Shown here piece after piece: positions 1-7,415 of a stretch of 14,674 nt of DNA. Source of the DNA: Polaromonas sp. (GTDB lineage: Bacteria > Pseudomonadota > Gammaproteobacteria > Burkholderiales > Burkholderiaceae_C); contig JAHFQQ010000053.1 of NCBI GenBank assembly GCA_023259235.1, positions 1 through 14,674 of the forward strand. Reading direction: 5' to 3'. Position 1 is the stretch's first letter, and each line of letters opens with the position of its first letter. Both the position numbers and the translations under genes were made by a program. Under the pieces are notes generated by a model that had not been told where the DNA came from, did no database searches, and saw nothing but the letters and a program-made list of their open reading frames with translations.

Positions 1-1934
1 GGTATGTTCTCGGCCCAGATGGCTGCATCCAGCACCGGCCCGCCGGCCTGGCCGCGCCAGACGCGGGGTCGGCCGGGCCCGGCGTTGTAGGCGGCGGCAG
101 CCAGCGGCAGTGAATCGTCCAGATCGTCCAGTGCCAGCTTCAGGTAGGCCGTGCCAATGGTGATGTTGGTGCCATGATCACCCAACTGGTCGGCGCTGAA
201 ACCCTGAAGACCGATCTTGCGGGCGGTCCAGCGCGCGGTGGCGGGCATGACCTGCATCAGCCCCGAGGCCCCAACGCCGGAGCGGGCATCCATGATGAAG
301 CGGCTTTCCTGCCGGATCAGTCCGTACACGTACGCGGGGTCCAGGTCGATGGCCTCACAGCGCCTGACGACGGTCTCGCGGAACGGCATTGGAAAGCGCT
401 GTTTAAAGTCAAACACATCGCGCGTGCGTTCGCTGGTGTTGATGCAGCGGTCCCAGATTTCGCGGTCGCAGGCAAACTGGGCCGCGGCCAGCAGCGCTCG
501 TTCGCCCAGGCCGCCACGCTGGTGCAGGTTGGTGCTGTAGTTCCATTCGCGCACGCCCTCGCTGCGCAAGCCGATCAGGATCGCGTAGGCGGCGCGGTTC
601 AGCCCGGGGTTGAGCCGGGCGGCCTCCTTTTCTTCTGTGCTTAGCGGCGCCGGCCTGGGCGGCACAGTGATTTTTTGGCCCAGTTCTTCCAGCGCCAGCT
701 GCCCATAAAACCCGCGCACCGAGGCGATTGATTGCAGCAGTGCCAGGGCTTCGGCGCGCTGCGGCGCGATGCGCAGAGCAACTGGCGTCACGCCGGAGGC
801 AGCGGTCGATGGTGCTGCATCGGGCGCCGCCGTGGCCAACAGCGCGCGGGCCTTCCAGTACGTCCAGGCCGGGTCGTTACGGCCTTCTTCGCTCATGGCC
901 TGGATCGCCGCCTGGACTTGCTGCCAGTTGGGCTTGCTGCCCGCACGCAGGGCGGCGCGGGCTTTCCACGCCAGCATGTCGTCGGTCAGGTCGGTGTCGT
1001 CGCTGACCCGGGCGAAGTATTGCAGCGCATCGCTGGCGGGCAGCGTGCCCAGGCGGGTGGCCGCCTGCTTGCCGAGGACACCCCAGAGCCAGTTGCGCTC
1101 CTCGCGGCTGAGTTGCAGCGCCCATTTCTTTTCAAGCTGGAATGCGGCGCCCTGCACATCGCTGCTGGCCAGCTTGATCAGCGCCAGCGTGATGATTTCC
1201 TTGCGCACCTTGCGCAGGGCCAGGTGTTTGTCAGTGAGGAATTTGGCCGGGCTGCTGTTCAGTTCGTTGACCATGCCGACGGCTTGTGGTGCGACGATCT
1301 GCACGGCATCGCGGGCGGCGCGCGGGCGGTTGGCGTCAATAGCCAGGCGTGCCTTGTGCCAGATATCTTGCTGCGTCAGGTTTTTTGCGCCCGCCAGCTG
1401 CGCGGCGGCGGCTGTGCAGCCGTTGTCGGCGTCGCGCTGCGCCAGCCAGTTCTTGCGTACTTCGTCGGACAGACGGGTGTCCTGTGCCGGATTTTTCAGG
1501 TGCTCCGCCAGCAGCGCATAGCAGCGCACTTCGCGGTCATCGTTCATGCGGTACTTGGGGTACTCCGCTTCAAAGGTGGTCCAGTCGCCGCGCTGTCCCA
1601 GCAGCAGCAGCAAGTCGTTGCGCAAACGGTCTTCCTGGTAGGTGCCAGCGTAGCGGGCCAGAAAATCCTGCACTTCCTGCGCGCTGGCATCATCGAGGCG
1701 GGCCTTGAGTTCCCAGTAGGCCGCCCAGGCCTCCAGCGCATGGCCTCTGGCCTGCGGCAGCAACTGGGTCAGCCTGGCCTTGTCGCCACGCCTGAAGGCC
1801 TTTTGCATCTCCAGAATTACGCTGTCGCCAGCGGCAGCGCCACCCGATGAGCTGGTCTGGGCGGAGGCCGATACTGGCAACGCCGCCCAGAGCATGGCTG
1901 AAAGAGCCACACTGAAAACAATTTTGTATAGCAT
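1..1934 (-). CDS. slt: Soluble lytic murein transglycosylase (Slt70-like), 3' end cut off by the window
   Basis: Periplasmic enzyme that cleaves the MurNAc-GlcNAc bond of peptidoglycan to give 1,6-anhydroMurNAc ends, used in wall turnover and remodelling. The frame is open from the ATG at 1934 to the window edge (644 codons). A Sec signal peptide covers about residues 1-25, with a hydrophobic core and an A-S-A cleavage site before Gln26. A long, Ala- and Arg-rich, probably alpha-helical region follows (about 30-500), like the superhelical U and L domains of Slt70. The C-terminal catalytic SLT domain shows QESRF with the catalytic Glu at 543, then SGLMQVMP (557-564), a T-N-I-T-I-G-T-A-Y-L stretch (589-598) and AAYNAGPG (about 614-621). 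These are the classic family-1 lytic transglycosylase motifs. Only the last few dozen residues should be missing. It diverges from the cyclo-ligase gene with 9 bp between the starts, and no good Shine-Dalgarno is visible. Assignment is secure; the exact paralogue name is less so. Confidence 0.93.
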   Translation of the reverse strand, partial: MLYKIVFSVALSAMLWAALPVSASAQTSSSGGAAAGDSVILEMQKAFRRGDKARLTQLLPQARGHALEAWAAYWELKARLDDASAQEVQDFLARYAGTYQEDRLRNDLLLLLGQRGDWTTFEAEYPKYRMNDDREVRCYALLAEHLKNPAQDTRLSDEVRKNWLAQRDADNGCTAAAAQLAGAKNLTQQDIWHKARLAIDANRPRAARDAVQIVAPQAVGMVNELNSSPAKFLTDKHLALRKVRKEIITLALIKLASSDVQGAAFQLEKKWALQLSREERNWLWGVLGKQAATRLGTLPASDALQYFARVSDDTDLTDDMLAWKARAALRAGSKPNWQQVQAAIQAMSEEGRNDPAWTYWKARALLATAAPDAAPSTAASGVTPVALRIAPQRAEALALLQSIASVRGFYGQLALEELGQKITVPPRPAPLSTEEKEAARLNPGLNRAAYAILIGLRSEGVREWNYSTNLHQRGGLGERALLAAAQFACDREIWDRCINTSERTRDVFDFKQRFPMPFRETVVRRCEAIDLDPAYVYGLIRQESRFIMDARSGVGASGLMQVMPATARWTARKIGLQGFSADQLGDHGTNITIGTAYLKLALDDLDDSLPLAAAAYNAGPGRPRVWRGQAGGPVLDAAIWAENI

Positions 1935-1943
1935 TGGGTCATT

Positions 1944-2582
1944 ATGGACAAATTAAGTATCCGCAAGGCGCTGGTTGAATCGCGCCTGAACATGCCCGAC
2001 CGTCTGGCCCGGGCCGATCTGCTGCAGCGCGTGCTGCGCATCTGGCTGGTGGGGCGCGCCGACGAGGTGATCGGCGCCTATTGGCCGATCAAGGGCGAGT
2101 TCGATCCGCTGCCCGCGCTATACCGCTGGCAGGAAGATGCCGTTTTGGGTCAGGATACCCAAGAAAATCAGGAATTGGCCCAGAAGGAACGGATACAGTT
2201 TGCTACTGAATCAATAGCAAACCGGTCACCACGCAAGATCGGGCTGCCGGTGGTCAATAAACTGCACAAAACCCTGACCTTTCACGCCTGGTACCCTGGC
2301 TGTCCGATGGAAGAAGACGCCTACGGCATTCCCAAGCCCAAGGACACGGAGATCATCGTGCCCACGCTGCTGGTTGTGCCTTGCGTGGGCTACGGGCCGG
2401 GCGGCTACCGGCTGGGCTACGGTGGCGGCTTTTACGACCGGACGCTGGCAACCTTGCAACCCTGCCCGCAGACGGTGGGTCTGGGATTCAGCCACGGCTG
2501 GCTGCCTGACATGGTGCCCGAGTCGCACGATATTGCGCTGGATGTCATCCTCAATGACAACGGGGTGGTCTGGCCGGTGTAA
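1944..2582 (+). CDS. 5-formyltetrahydrofolate cyclo-ligase (5,10-methenyltetrahydrofolate synthetase)
   Basis: Cytosolic enzyme that uses ATP to convert 5-formyl-THF to 5,10-methenyl-THF, returning it to the one-carbon pool (YgfA/FAU family). At 212 aa it is somewhat longer than the usual 180-200. Family marks: the basic N-terminus M-D-K-x-x-I-R-K, the W-P-I-K-G-E-F-D-P segment (48-55; substrate-site Glu52), and the ATP/folate signature L-G-Y-G-G-G-F-Y-D-R (157-166). Between the RWQED segment and KIGLPVVNK sits an extra hydrophilic, lower-GC loop of about residues 68-97 (DNA about 2145-2234), absent from E. coli YgfA, that holds a 23-bp palindrome; the frame is kept. The start at 1944 keeps the conserved N-terminus, though no clear ribosome site precedes it. 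It ends 22 bp before the convergent LysR gene. Function is secure. Confidence 0.92.
   Translation: MDKLSIRKALVESRLNMPDRLARADLLQRVLRIWLVGRADEVIGAYWPIKGEFDPLPALYRWQEDAVLGQDTQENQELAQKERIQFATESIANRSPRKIGLPVVNKLHKTLTFHAWYPGCPMEEDAYGIPKPKDTEIIVPTLLVVPCVGYGPGGYRLGYGGGFYDRTLATLQPCPQTVGLGFSHGWLPDMVPESHDIALDVILNDNGVVWPV
2199..2221. repeat. Near-perfect 23-bp palindrome inside the cyclo-ligase coding region
   Basis: The arms TTTGCTA and TAGCAAA are perfectly complementary. Pairing continues inward after one C/A mismatch with TGA/TCA around a single central A, giving 10 of 11 possible pairs. It encodes residues 86-93 of the cyclo-ligase, in the loop that has no counterpart in E. coli YgfA. The surrounding stretch (about 2145-2230) is visibly more AT-rich than the rest of the gene. 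It looks like a member of the short palindromic repeats scattered through Comamonadaceae genomes, but that family assignment is from memory. Confidence 0.7.
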
Positions 2583-2604
2583 AAGATGGTGTCCCCATGT
2601 TGGC

Positions 2605-3606
2605 TTACTGCGCGTTTGCTGGGGCCCCATCAGACCGGCTGATCCTGCGTGTTGCGGCGGGGCCCATCGCCTGACGTGTTTGGGCGGCCTGGTCTTTAAG
2701 CCAATCGCCGAACGCCAGCACTTCGGGCCGCTCGGTGCTGCGAGGGCCCACCATCAGCCAGTACGCCATCGGCGTTTTCAGCCGCAGTTGCGGGAACGGC
2801 TCCACCAGATCGCCTGACGCCAGGCTTTCGGCAATCAGCGGAAGGCGCGCCAGTGCTACCCCCTGGCCGGTCAGCGCCGCCTGCGTCATCTGGTAGGCGT
2901 AGTTGAAGTAGAGCCAGCGTTTGGGTTCCAGTCTGGTTGTCGCATGCTGGTCGAGCCAGCGGCGCCAGGTCAACCAGTCATAGTGGGTGCTGTAGGCGTC
3001 GCCCGCTTCGATGAGAGTCAATTGCGCCAGGTCGTCGGGCTTTTTCAGCGGCGGGCCGCTTTTTAGCAACCAGGGGCTGATCACCGGGGTAATCTGGTCG
3101 CCAAACAGGCGGATCGCGTGTGGCGGCATATGGCTTGGCGGGCTATAGCGCAAGGCCAGGTCAAGGTCCGAAACATCCAGGTCAATGGCTGCGTCCGACG
3201 CATCAATCCGGATGTCGATGCCGGGGTTGACGCGCTGAAAGCCTTCCAGCCTTGGAATCAGCCACATCGACGCGAACGAGGCGAAGGTGGTGAGCGAGAC
3301 GCTCTTGCGCTGACTGCTCTGGCGGATCTGCCGCACTGCGCCATCGATCCGCTCGAGCGAGGGCGTCACCGCGCGCAACAGCACGCCGCCGGCACTGGTG
3401 AGTTCCACCGCCCGTGTGTGACGGAGAAACAGGCTGGCGCCGACATCTTCTTCCAGCCCCTGGATCTGGCGGCTCACGGCTGACTGCGTGAGGGCCAGCT
3501 CCTCGGCGGCCGCACGGAAGTTGAGGTGCCGCGCCACCGCTTCGAAAGCCCGCAACTGGCCGGCGGAAATGGGTCGGGAGCGCAAGTGGGTTTGTGAATG
3601 CAGCAT
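2605..3606 (-). CDS. LysR-type transcriptional regulator, GcvA-like
   Basis: DNA-binding regulator of 333 aa when started at 3606. The N-terminal winged helix-turn-helix (about residues 12-75) shows the order typical of GcvA/AmpR-type LysR proteins: L-R-A-F-E-A-V-A-R, then N-F-R-A-A-A-E-E-L, then L-T-Q-S-A-V-S-R-Q-I. A periplasmic-binding-fold effector domain follows (about 95-300). An in-frame start at 3663 would add 19 residues. I prefer 3606 because it gives the common N-terminal length and because a LysR-box-like dyad (3639-3664) lies in the would-be extension. No strong ribosome site marks either start. The gene is convergent with the cyclo-ligase gene and divergent from the DUF2917 gene, the usual arrangement for a LysR regulator and its target. 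The inducer cannot be told from the sequence. Confidence 0.9.
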   Translation of the reverse strand: MLHSQTHLRSRPISAGQLRAFEAVARHLNFRAAAEELALTQSAVSRQIQGLEEDVGASLFLRHTRAVELTSAGGVLLRAVTPSLERIDGAVRQIRQSSQRKSVSLTTFASFASMWLIPRLEGFQRVNPGIDIRIDASDAAIDLDVSDLDLALRYSPPSHMPPHAIRLFGDQITPVISPWLLKSGPPLKKPDDLAQLTLIEAGDAYSTHYDWLTWRRWLDQHATTRLEPKRWLYFNYAYQMTQAALTGQGVALARLPLIAESLASGDLVEPFPQLRLKTPMAYWLMVGPRSTERPEVLAFGDWLKDQAAQTRQAMGPAATRRISRSDGAPANAQ

Positions 3607-3638
3607 GGCAGGTGACTCGGTAATTGATGCGTTTTCAG

Positions 3639-3664
3639 AATGAATAGCGTACGCCGATTTCATT
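3639..3664. promoter_or_regulatory. Candidate LysR box between the LysR and DUF2917 genes
   Basis: AATGAAT, an 11-nt spacer, then ATTTCATT form an imperfect inverted repeat that fits the T-N11-A pattern of LysR-type sites. It lies 33-58 bp upstream of the preferred LysR start and about 70 bp upstream of the DUF2917 start. Binding is inferred from position and symmetry only. Confidence 0.4.
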
Positions 3665-3734
3665 GGACCCGAAAGCCCTGCGGCGAGATCATTCAGGTCT
3701 GAGGATTGAACTCTGGCCTTTTTTGGAGAACACC

Positions 3735-4259
3735 ATGGCTCTTGCCAATGCTTGCCGATTGAATCAACCAGGCCCTTATCACCAACGCAGCCGCAGGCTG
3801 CAACCAGTAACCGACGCCACCGTGGGCCTGCCTGACGGCATGTCCGGCTGCCAGAGACTTGCCGCCGGGAAGGCGTTGACCCTGCACGCCCGCCATGCCG
3901 GTTTGCTGCGTATCGCGCATGGCCGGATCTGGCTCACTGCCGGTCACGGCTGGAACGATCTCCCGGTGCGGGCCGGTGACCATATTCTCGGCCGCGGAGA
4001 AAGCCTGTTCCTGGCTGCCGGTGAGACTGTGGTGATGGAGACTTTCGGGCTGGGCCATGCGCCGCCGGCCCATTTCAGCTGGGAAACCGCACCGGCCGGC
4101 CGCAGCAAAGGGGCTGTGCGTGCTGGCGGTCCGGGGCTGGCGGGCTTCGTGGGGTCGGCCGTGACACGGGCGGCGGCGGCTTTTGCCGTCCGTCTTGCGG
4201 CTTTTCGTACCCGCAAGATTTCGAGTGAACGCTCTTTCAAGACCCAAACCTGCAAATAG
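3735..4259 (+). CDS. DUF2917 domain protein
   Basis: A 174-residue protein of unknown biochemical function. The ATG at 3735 follows GGAG (3725-3728) with good spacing; an in-frame ATG at 3663 lies in the promoter region and is not favoured. The recognisable part (about residues 40-105) reads L-A-A-G-K-A-L-T-L-x-A, then G-L-L-R-I-A-H-G-R-I-W-L-T, then L-P-V-R-A-G-D-H-I-L and A-A-G-E-T-V-V-M-E. This is the small cupin-like beta-strand pattern of DUF2917, a family commonly found in Burkholderiales beside a LysR regulator. The C-terminal 60 residues are basic, Ala-rich and low in complexity. No signal peptide or clear membrane segment is seen. Its divergent placement suggests control by the neighbouring LysR protein, which is inference. 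Confidence 0.78.
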   Translation: MALANACRLNQPGPYHQRSRRLQPVTDATVGLPDGMSGCQRLAAGKALTLHARHAGLLRIAHGRIWLTAGHGWNDLPVRAGDHILGRGESLFLAAGETVVMETFGLGHAPPAHFSWETAPAGRSKGAVRAGGPGLAGFVGSAVTRAAAAFAVRLAAFRTRKISSERSFKTQTCK

Positions 4260-4512
4260 GAAAGCGGGAAAGCGCCGCGCCGCGGTTTCTTCTCTGGGCG
4301 CGCTGTAGCGGTTCAGGCTGTGGGCGATGGGTTGTCCCTGGCGGGAGAGGGCACGGAGCGTCGGAAAATATTCCGGTTTTGCCGTGGGCTCCCGACTTTT
4401 GCCGCAGGCGCACCGATAATCTGGCGACGGACAGCTTCTGTTTTCCTGGTTCCAGCAGCGGGGCAGGACGCAGGCATGATCGGTCAGGACTCGGAACTTC
4501 AGAGGATATTTC
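4260..4512. other. Gap between the DUF2917 gene and glmU
   Basis: About 250 bp without a convincing gene. Short open frames here lack ribosome sites and recognisable content. The only structure noticed is a small inverted repeat CGGAA-AATA-TTCCG near 4362-4375. It presumably contains the glmU promoter, but no well-spaced sigma-70 hexamer pair could be assigned. Confidence 0.5.
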
Positions 4513-5928
4513 ATGGCAATCCCGGTTGACGTCGTCATCATGGCCGCGGGCAGAGGCACGCGGATGAAAAGCAGGCTGCCCAAGGTGCTGCACCGATTGG
4601 GCGGTCGCGCCTTGCTGGCGCATGTGGTCGACTGCGCGGCCCGGTTATCGGCACGCCAGGCGATTGTGGTCACGGGCCATGGCGCTATGGAAGTAGAAGC
4701 GGCTTGCGCAGGATTGACGGGGGCTGCAGGCCATTTAAGCTTGAAGTTTGCACGCCAGGAACCGCAACTCGGCACCGGCCATGCGGTGCAGCAGGCACTG
4801 CCGTTGCTGGCTGACGACGGCGTCACACTGGTGCTTTCAGGCGACGTGCCCCTCATTCAGGCGGCCCCGCTGGAGTTCCTGCTGGCGCAATGCGGCGGCC
4901 AGCGGCTGGCGCTGCTGACGCTCGACATGGCCGACCCCACCGGCTACGGGCGCATTGTGCGGGCCGGAGCGGCGGCGTCAAGCCAGGTGCTCGCCATCGT
5001 CGAGCAAAAGGATGCAACGCCGGCCCAGTGTGAAATCCGCGAGATCTACAGCGGCATCATGGCCGTGCCCACGCGCCTGCTGCGCGGCTGGCTCGGCCGG
5101 CTGGACAACCGGAATGCCCAAAACGAGTACTACCTGACCGATATCGTCAGGTTTGCCGTGGCCGATGGTGTGCCCGTGGTTGCGCACCAGATCACCGATG
5201 CGACCCAGGTCGCGGGCATAAACAGCCCACTGCAACTGGCCGAACTGGAACGTGTTTTCCAGCGCAGGCAGGCGATGGCGCTGATGGAGCAGGGCGTGCG
5301 CCTGAGCGACCCGGCGCGCCTGGACGTGCGCGGCACCATGACTGTTGGCCAGGATGTCGAGGTTGACGTGAACTGCATCTTTGAAGGCCAGGTGAGCCTC
5401 GCCGATGGCGTGCGCATAGGGGCCAACTGCGTGATTGCCAACGCCACCATTGCCGCCGGCGCGGTGATTCACCCGTTTACCCATATCGATGGTGAGAAGT
5501 TTGGCGTGCAGGTCGGCGAAGGCGCGCGAATCGGGCCGTTTGCCCGGCTGCGGCCTGGCGCGAACCTCGGTGCCGAGGTGCACATCGGCAATTTTGTCGA
5601 GGTGAAAAACTCCACCATGGCCCGGGGTGCCAAGGCCAATCACCTGGCTTACCTGGGCGACGCCACGGTGGGAGAATGCGTCAACTATGGTGCCGGCAGC
5701 ATTACCGCCAACTACGACGGCGCCAGCAAGCACCGCACGGTGATCGAAGCCGGCGTGCACATCGGCAGCAACTGCGTGCTGGTGGCGCCGGTCACGATTG
5801 GCGCGGGCGGCACGGTGGGCGGTGGATCAACGATCACCAGGGACACGCCACCGGGCGCCCTGAGCGTGGCGCGCGGCAGGCAGGTCAGCATTGCGAACTG
5901 GCAACGGCCGGTGAAAAAAAAGGATTGA
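4513..5928 (+). CDS. glmU: Bifunctional N-acetylglucosamine-1-phosphate uridyltransferase / glucosamine-1-phosphate acetyltransferase
   Basis: Makes UDP-GlcNAc in the cytosol: the C-terminal domain acetylates glucosamine-1-phosphate with acetyl-CoA and the N-terminal domain transfers UMP from UTP. The 471 residues compare with 456 in E. coli. The pyrophosphorylase domain (about 1-235) has M-A-A-G-R-G-T-R-M (10-18) with Lys24, then Q-E-P-Q-L-G-T-G-H-A-V (82-92), and L-S-G-D-V-P-L-I with the metal-binding Asp111. The left-handed beta-helix (about 260-460) shows repeating I-G/V-x-x hexapeptides, the acetyltransferase-site motif A-N-H-L-A-Y-L-G-D-A with catalytic His377, and N-Y-D-G. The ATG at 4513 follows AGAGGA (4501-4506). 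The gene converges with the DUF2726 gene 15 bp downstream. glmS lies about 1.5 kb further on, after two minus-strand genes; glmM is not in the window. Confidence 0.98.
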   Translation: MAIPVDVVIMAAGRGTRMKSRLPKVLHRLGGRALLAHVVDCAARLSARQAIVVTGHGAMEVEAACAGLTGAAGHLSLKFARQEPQLGTGHAVQQALPLLADDGVTLVLSGDVPLIQAAPLEFLLAQCGGQRLALLTLDMADPTGYGRIVRAGAAASSQVLAIVEQKDATPAQCEIREIYSGIMAVPTRLLRGWLGRLDNRNAQNEYYLTDIVRFAVADGVPVVAHQITDATQVAGINSPLQLAELERVFQRRQAMALMEQGVRLSDPARLDVRGTMTVGQDVEVDVNCIFEGQVSLADGVRIGANCVIANATIAAGAVIHPFTHIDGEKFGVQVGEGARIGPFARLRPGANLGAEVHIGNFVEVKNSTMARGAKANHLAYLGDATVGECVNYGAGSITANYDGASKHRTVIEAGVHIGSNCVLVAPVTIGAGGTVGGGSTITRDTPPGALSVARGRQVSIANWQRPVKKKD

Positions 5929-5943
5929 CGGGAGCCGGCGTAT

Positions 5944-6636
5944 TCAGCCTGTGCGTGCCACCCGTTTGCCCGAGGCGTCATGGTTACCTTCGCGATCCAG
6001 CTCCATCAGCACGCTCAAGCCCATGACCTCGGATTCGGGAAACCCGGTGGCTGGATAACACTGATCAAATTCGGATAACTGCGACTCCAGTTGCTGGCGT
6101 GCGCTTTCGCGCGGTTCTTCACGCCTTTGGGGTTGCTGCAGGGCGGCGAGGTTGAGCTGGCGGCGAAATTCGGCAGGAGATGGCATGTGCCGGATGCTGC
6201 TTTTGAGGAACACGAAGCGCACTCCGGCCGTTTTGAGGATGCGGTTCTTGATCTTGACTTGGTGGGCCCTGGCCTTGGCGTCGCTCAGGTGGTACTGCTC
6301 CACATCAAAGGCGAAGCTGGGGCGGCCCTCTCCATCGCACACCACAAAATCCACTTTCTGGTGACGCAGCCGCTCCCGGGCGCGCTGGGGGTCGGCGGCC
6401 CGCCGTACCGACAGCATGTCCCTGAGCGTGACATTGGGCACCACACCCTGACCGGGGAAGGTCTCGCGCAGGTAGTCCAGCATTTTTGCCTGCTCGGCCG
6501 TGAGCACACGCTCGGGGTTGTAGCGGTCATCAAGACCCGCAGATGAAGATCGACGGGAAAAGCGCAGGTAGCCCCAGATGCCGAGACCGGCCAGAATGAC
6601 AGCCAGCGTCAGTGTGATGGTCCAATGCGGAAACAT
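5944..6636 (-). CDS. DUF2726 protein with an N-terminal membrane anchor
   Basis: A 230-aa protein. The ATG at 6636 has an AGGAG ribosome site just upstream; a TTG at 6714 would extend it into promoter sequence. Residues 5-25 form one hydrophobic segment followed by basic residues (R-F-S-R-R), predicting an N-in membrane anchor with a cytosolic body, although the topology is inferred. Residues 40-150 fit DUF2726: D-F-V-V-C-D (96-101), then A-F-D-V-E (109-113), then K-I-K-N-R-I-L-K-T-A-G-V (128-139). That D...(D/E)xE...K layout and beta-beta-alpha order resemble PD-(D/E)xK nuclease-like folds. The tail (about 160-230) is polar and Gln/Arg/Glu-rich, probably disordered. Whether it is an active nuclease is unknown; the usual acidic E-L-D-D-like patch reads D-V-E-Q-Y here. 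It lies convergent to glmU and downstream of the Lrp-type gene on the same strand, with a gap of about 120 bp. Confidence 0.75.
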   Translation of the reverse strand: MFPHWTITLTLAVILAGLGIWGYLRFSRRSSSAGLDDRYNPERVLTAEQAKMLDYLRETFPGQGVVPNVTLRDMLSVRRAADPQRARERLRHQKVDFVVCDGEGRPSFAFDVEQYHLSDAKARAHQVKIKNRILKTAGVRFVFLKSSIRHMPSPAEFRRQLNLAALQQPQRREEPRESARQQLESQLSEFDQCYPATGFPESEVMGLSVLMELDREGNHDASGKRVARTG

Positions 6637-6756
6637 GGAGGCTCCTGATCTTTTAGGGTTTCTTTTCTTGTTTGACGATTCTTGGAGGGTGTAACGGGTA
6701 ACCCGCTGTGTCAATATGCTGTGAATGTTTCAGATTGTCAAAGCGTGAAGTTTTGG

Positions 6757-7281
6757 TCAGATTTTGCCTTTGTTCAAGGAAATGCGCTGGCCGGCTGGCG
6801 CTCCGAGCAGCAGGCGGGGCTGGAATTTGGCCCGCTTGATGCTGAAAAATGCCTTGACGTTGCGAACGTTGGCGTCATTGGTGAACAGGTGTTGCGCGAG
6901 CGCCAGGTACTGCGGCATGTCGGCGACATGCACCACCAGCACAAAGTCCGGTCCCGGTGACACTCGGTAACACTGCTGCACGGCATCATCCTGCACCACG
7001 CGCACCTCGAAGGCCTCCAGAGAGTCGGTGTCCTGCCGGTCCAGCGTGATCTCGACCAGAGCCGTCAGGCCGTGCCCGAGCAAGGCGGCGAGCCTGTCGG
7101 GGCTGAGCACAGCGATTTCACATTCAATCAGTCCGGCATCGCGCAGCCGCCTGACACGCCGCAAACAGGTCGGCGGCGAGACATGAACCAGCGCTGCCAG
7201 CGCCTGATTGCTGAGTGATGAATCTTCCTGCAAGGCATCGAGCAGCTGGATGTCCGTGGTATCAATATCTATTTTTTCCAT
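6757..7281 (-). CDS. Lrp/AsnC family transcriptional regulator
   Basis: A 174-aa regulator. The N-terminal helix-turn-helix (about residues 5-60) reads D-x-x-D-I-Q-L-L-D-A-L-Q-E-D, then S-N-Q-A-L-A-A-L-V, then S-P-P-T-C-L-R-R-V-R-R-L, then G-L-I, which is the standard Lrp/AsnC pattern. An alpha/beta RAM effector domain follows (about 70-150) with V-Q-Q-C-Y-R-V-S-P-G-P-D-F-V-L-V-V-H-V, the amino-acid-sensing fold of this family. The length is slightly above the usual 150-165 because of a basic tail. The start at 7281 has only a weak GAAG upstream. It diverges from glmS across an AT-rich gap with a 14-bp palindrome, so autoregulation and an effect on glmS are both possible. The ligand cannot be inferred. 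Confidence 0.93.
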   Translation of the reverse strand: MEKIDIDTTDIQLLDALQEDSSLSNQALAALVHVSPPTCLRRVRRLRDAGLIECEIAVLSPDRLAALLGHGLTALVEITLDRQDTDSLEAFEVRVVQDDAVQQCYRVSPGPDFVLVVHVADMPQYLALAQHLFTNDANVRNVKAFFSIKRAKFQPRLLLGAPAGQRISLNKGKI

Positions 7282-7415
7282 ATTATCTTCAATAATGAAT
7301 TTAAATTCAATTGGTTGTAATTTATGAAATAATATGGCAAATACATCTAAAAATAGATTACATTGAAAAATAACAAACCGCTAGCATTGCACAATTGACT
7401 TTCTGGAGTTGGTTT
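7282..7415. promoter_or_regulatory. AT-rich divergent control region between the Lrp-type gene and glmS
   Basis: This 134-bp gap is strikingly AT-rich against its GC-rich neighbours and must hold the promoters for both genes. No well-spaced sigma-70 hexamer pair stands out. The clearest structure is the palindrome at 7296-7309. The glmS ribosome site (GGAG at 7405-7408) lies at its right end. Confidence 0.6.
7296..7309. promoter_or_regulatory. Perfect 14-bp palindrome TGAATTTAAATTCA, candidate Lrp-type operator
   Basis: A perfect dyad 15 bp upstream of the Lrp-type start codon, on the shared side with glmS. Lrp/AsnC proteins bind AT-rich, weakly palindromic sites of about 15 bp and often regulate themselves, so this is a plausible operator. 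The claim rests on symmetry and position alone. Confidence 0.45.

Noticed and set aside
732..1850. A 372-codon plus-strand open frame opposite the transglycosylase gene
   Set aside because: The minus-strand frame encodes continuous Slt sequence with all catalytic motifs; the plus frame is a low-complexity shadow.
4320..4529. Possible 69-codon gene between the DUF2917 gene and glmU
   Set aside because: No ribosome site, no recognisable content, and it runs into the glmU start in another frame.
3693..4856. A 387-codon minus-strand open frame across the DUF2917 gene and the start of glmU
   Set aside because: No ribosome site or domain; overlaps certain coding sequence on the other strand.
6695..6705. 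Short dyad CGGGT-A-ACCCG between the Lrp-type and DUF2726 genes, with TTGACA (minus) at 6714-6709 beside it
   Set aside because: No acceptable -10 at the right spacing and no T-run, so neither a promoter nor a terminator can be supported.
7282..7415. A glmS ribozyme/riboswitch upstream of glmS
   Set aside because: The leader is too short and AT-rich with no conserved core visible, and this ribozyme is known mainly from Firmicutes.
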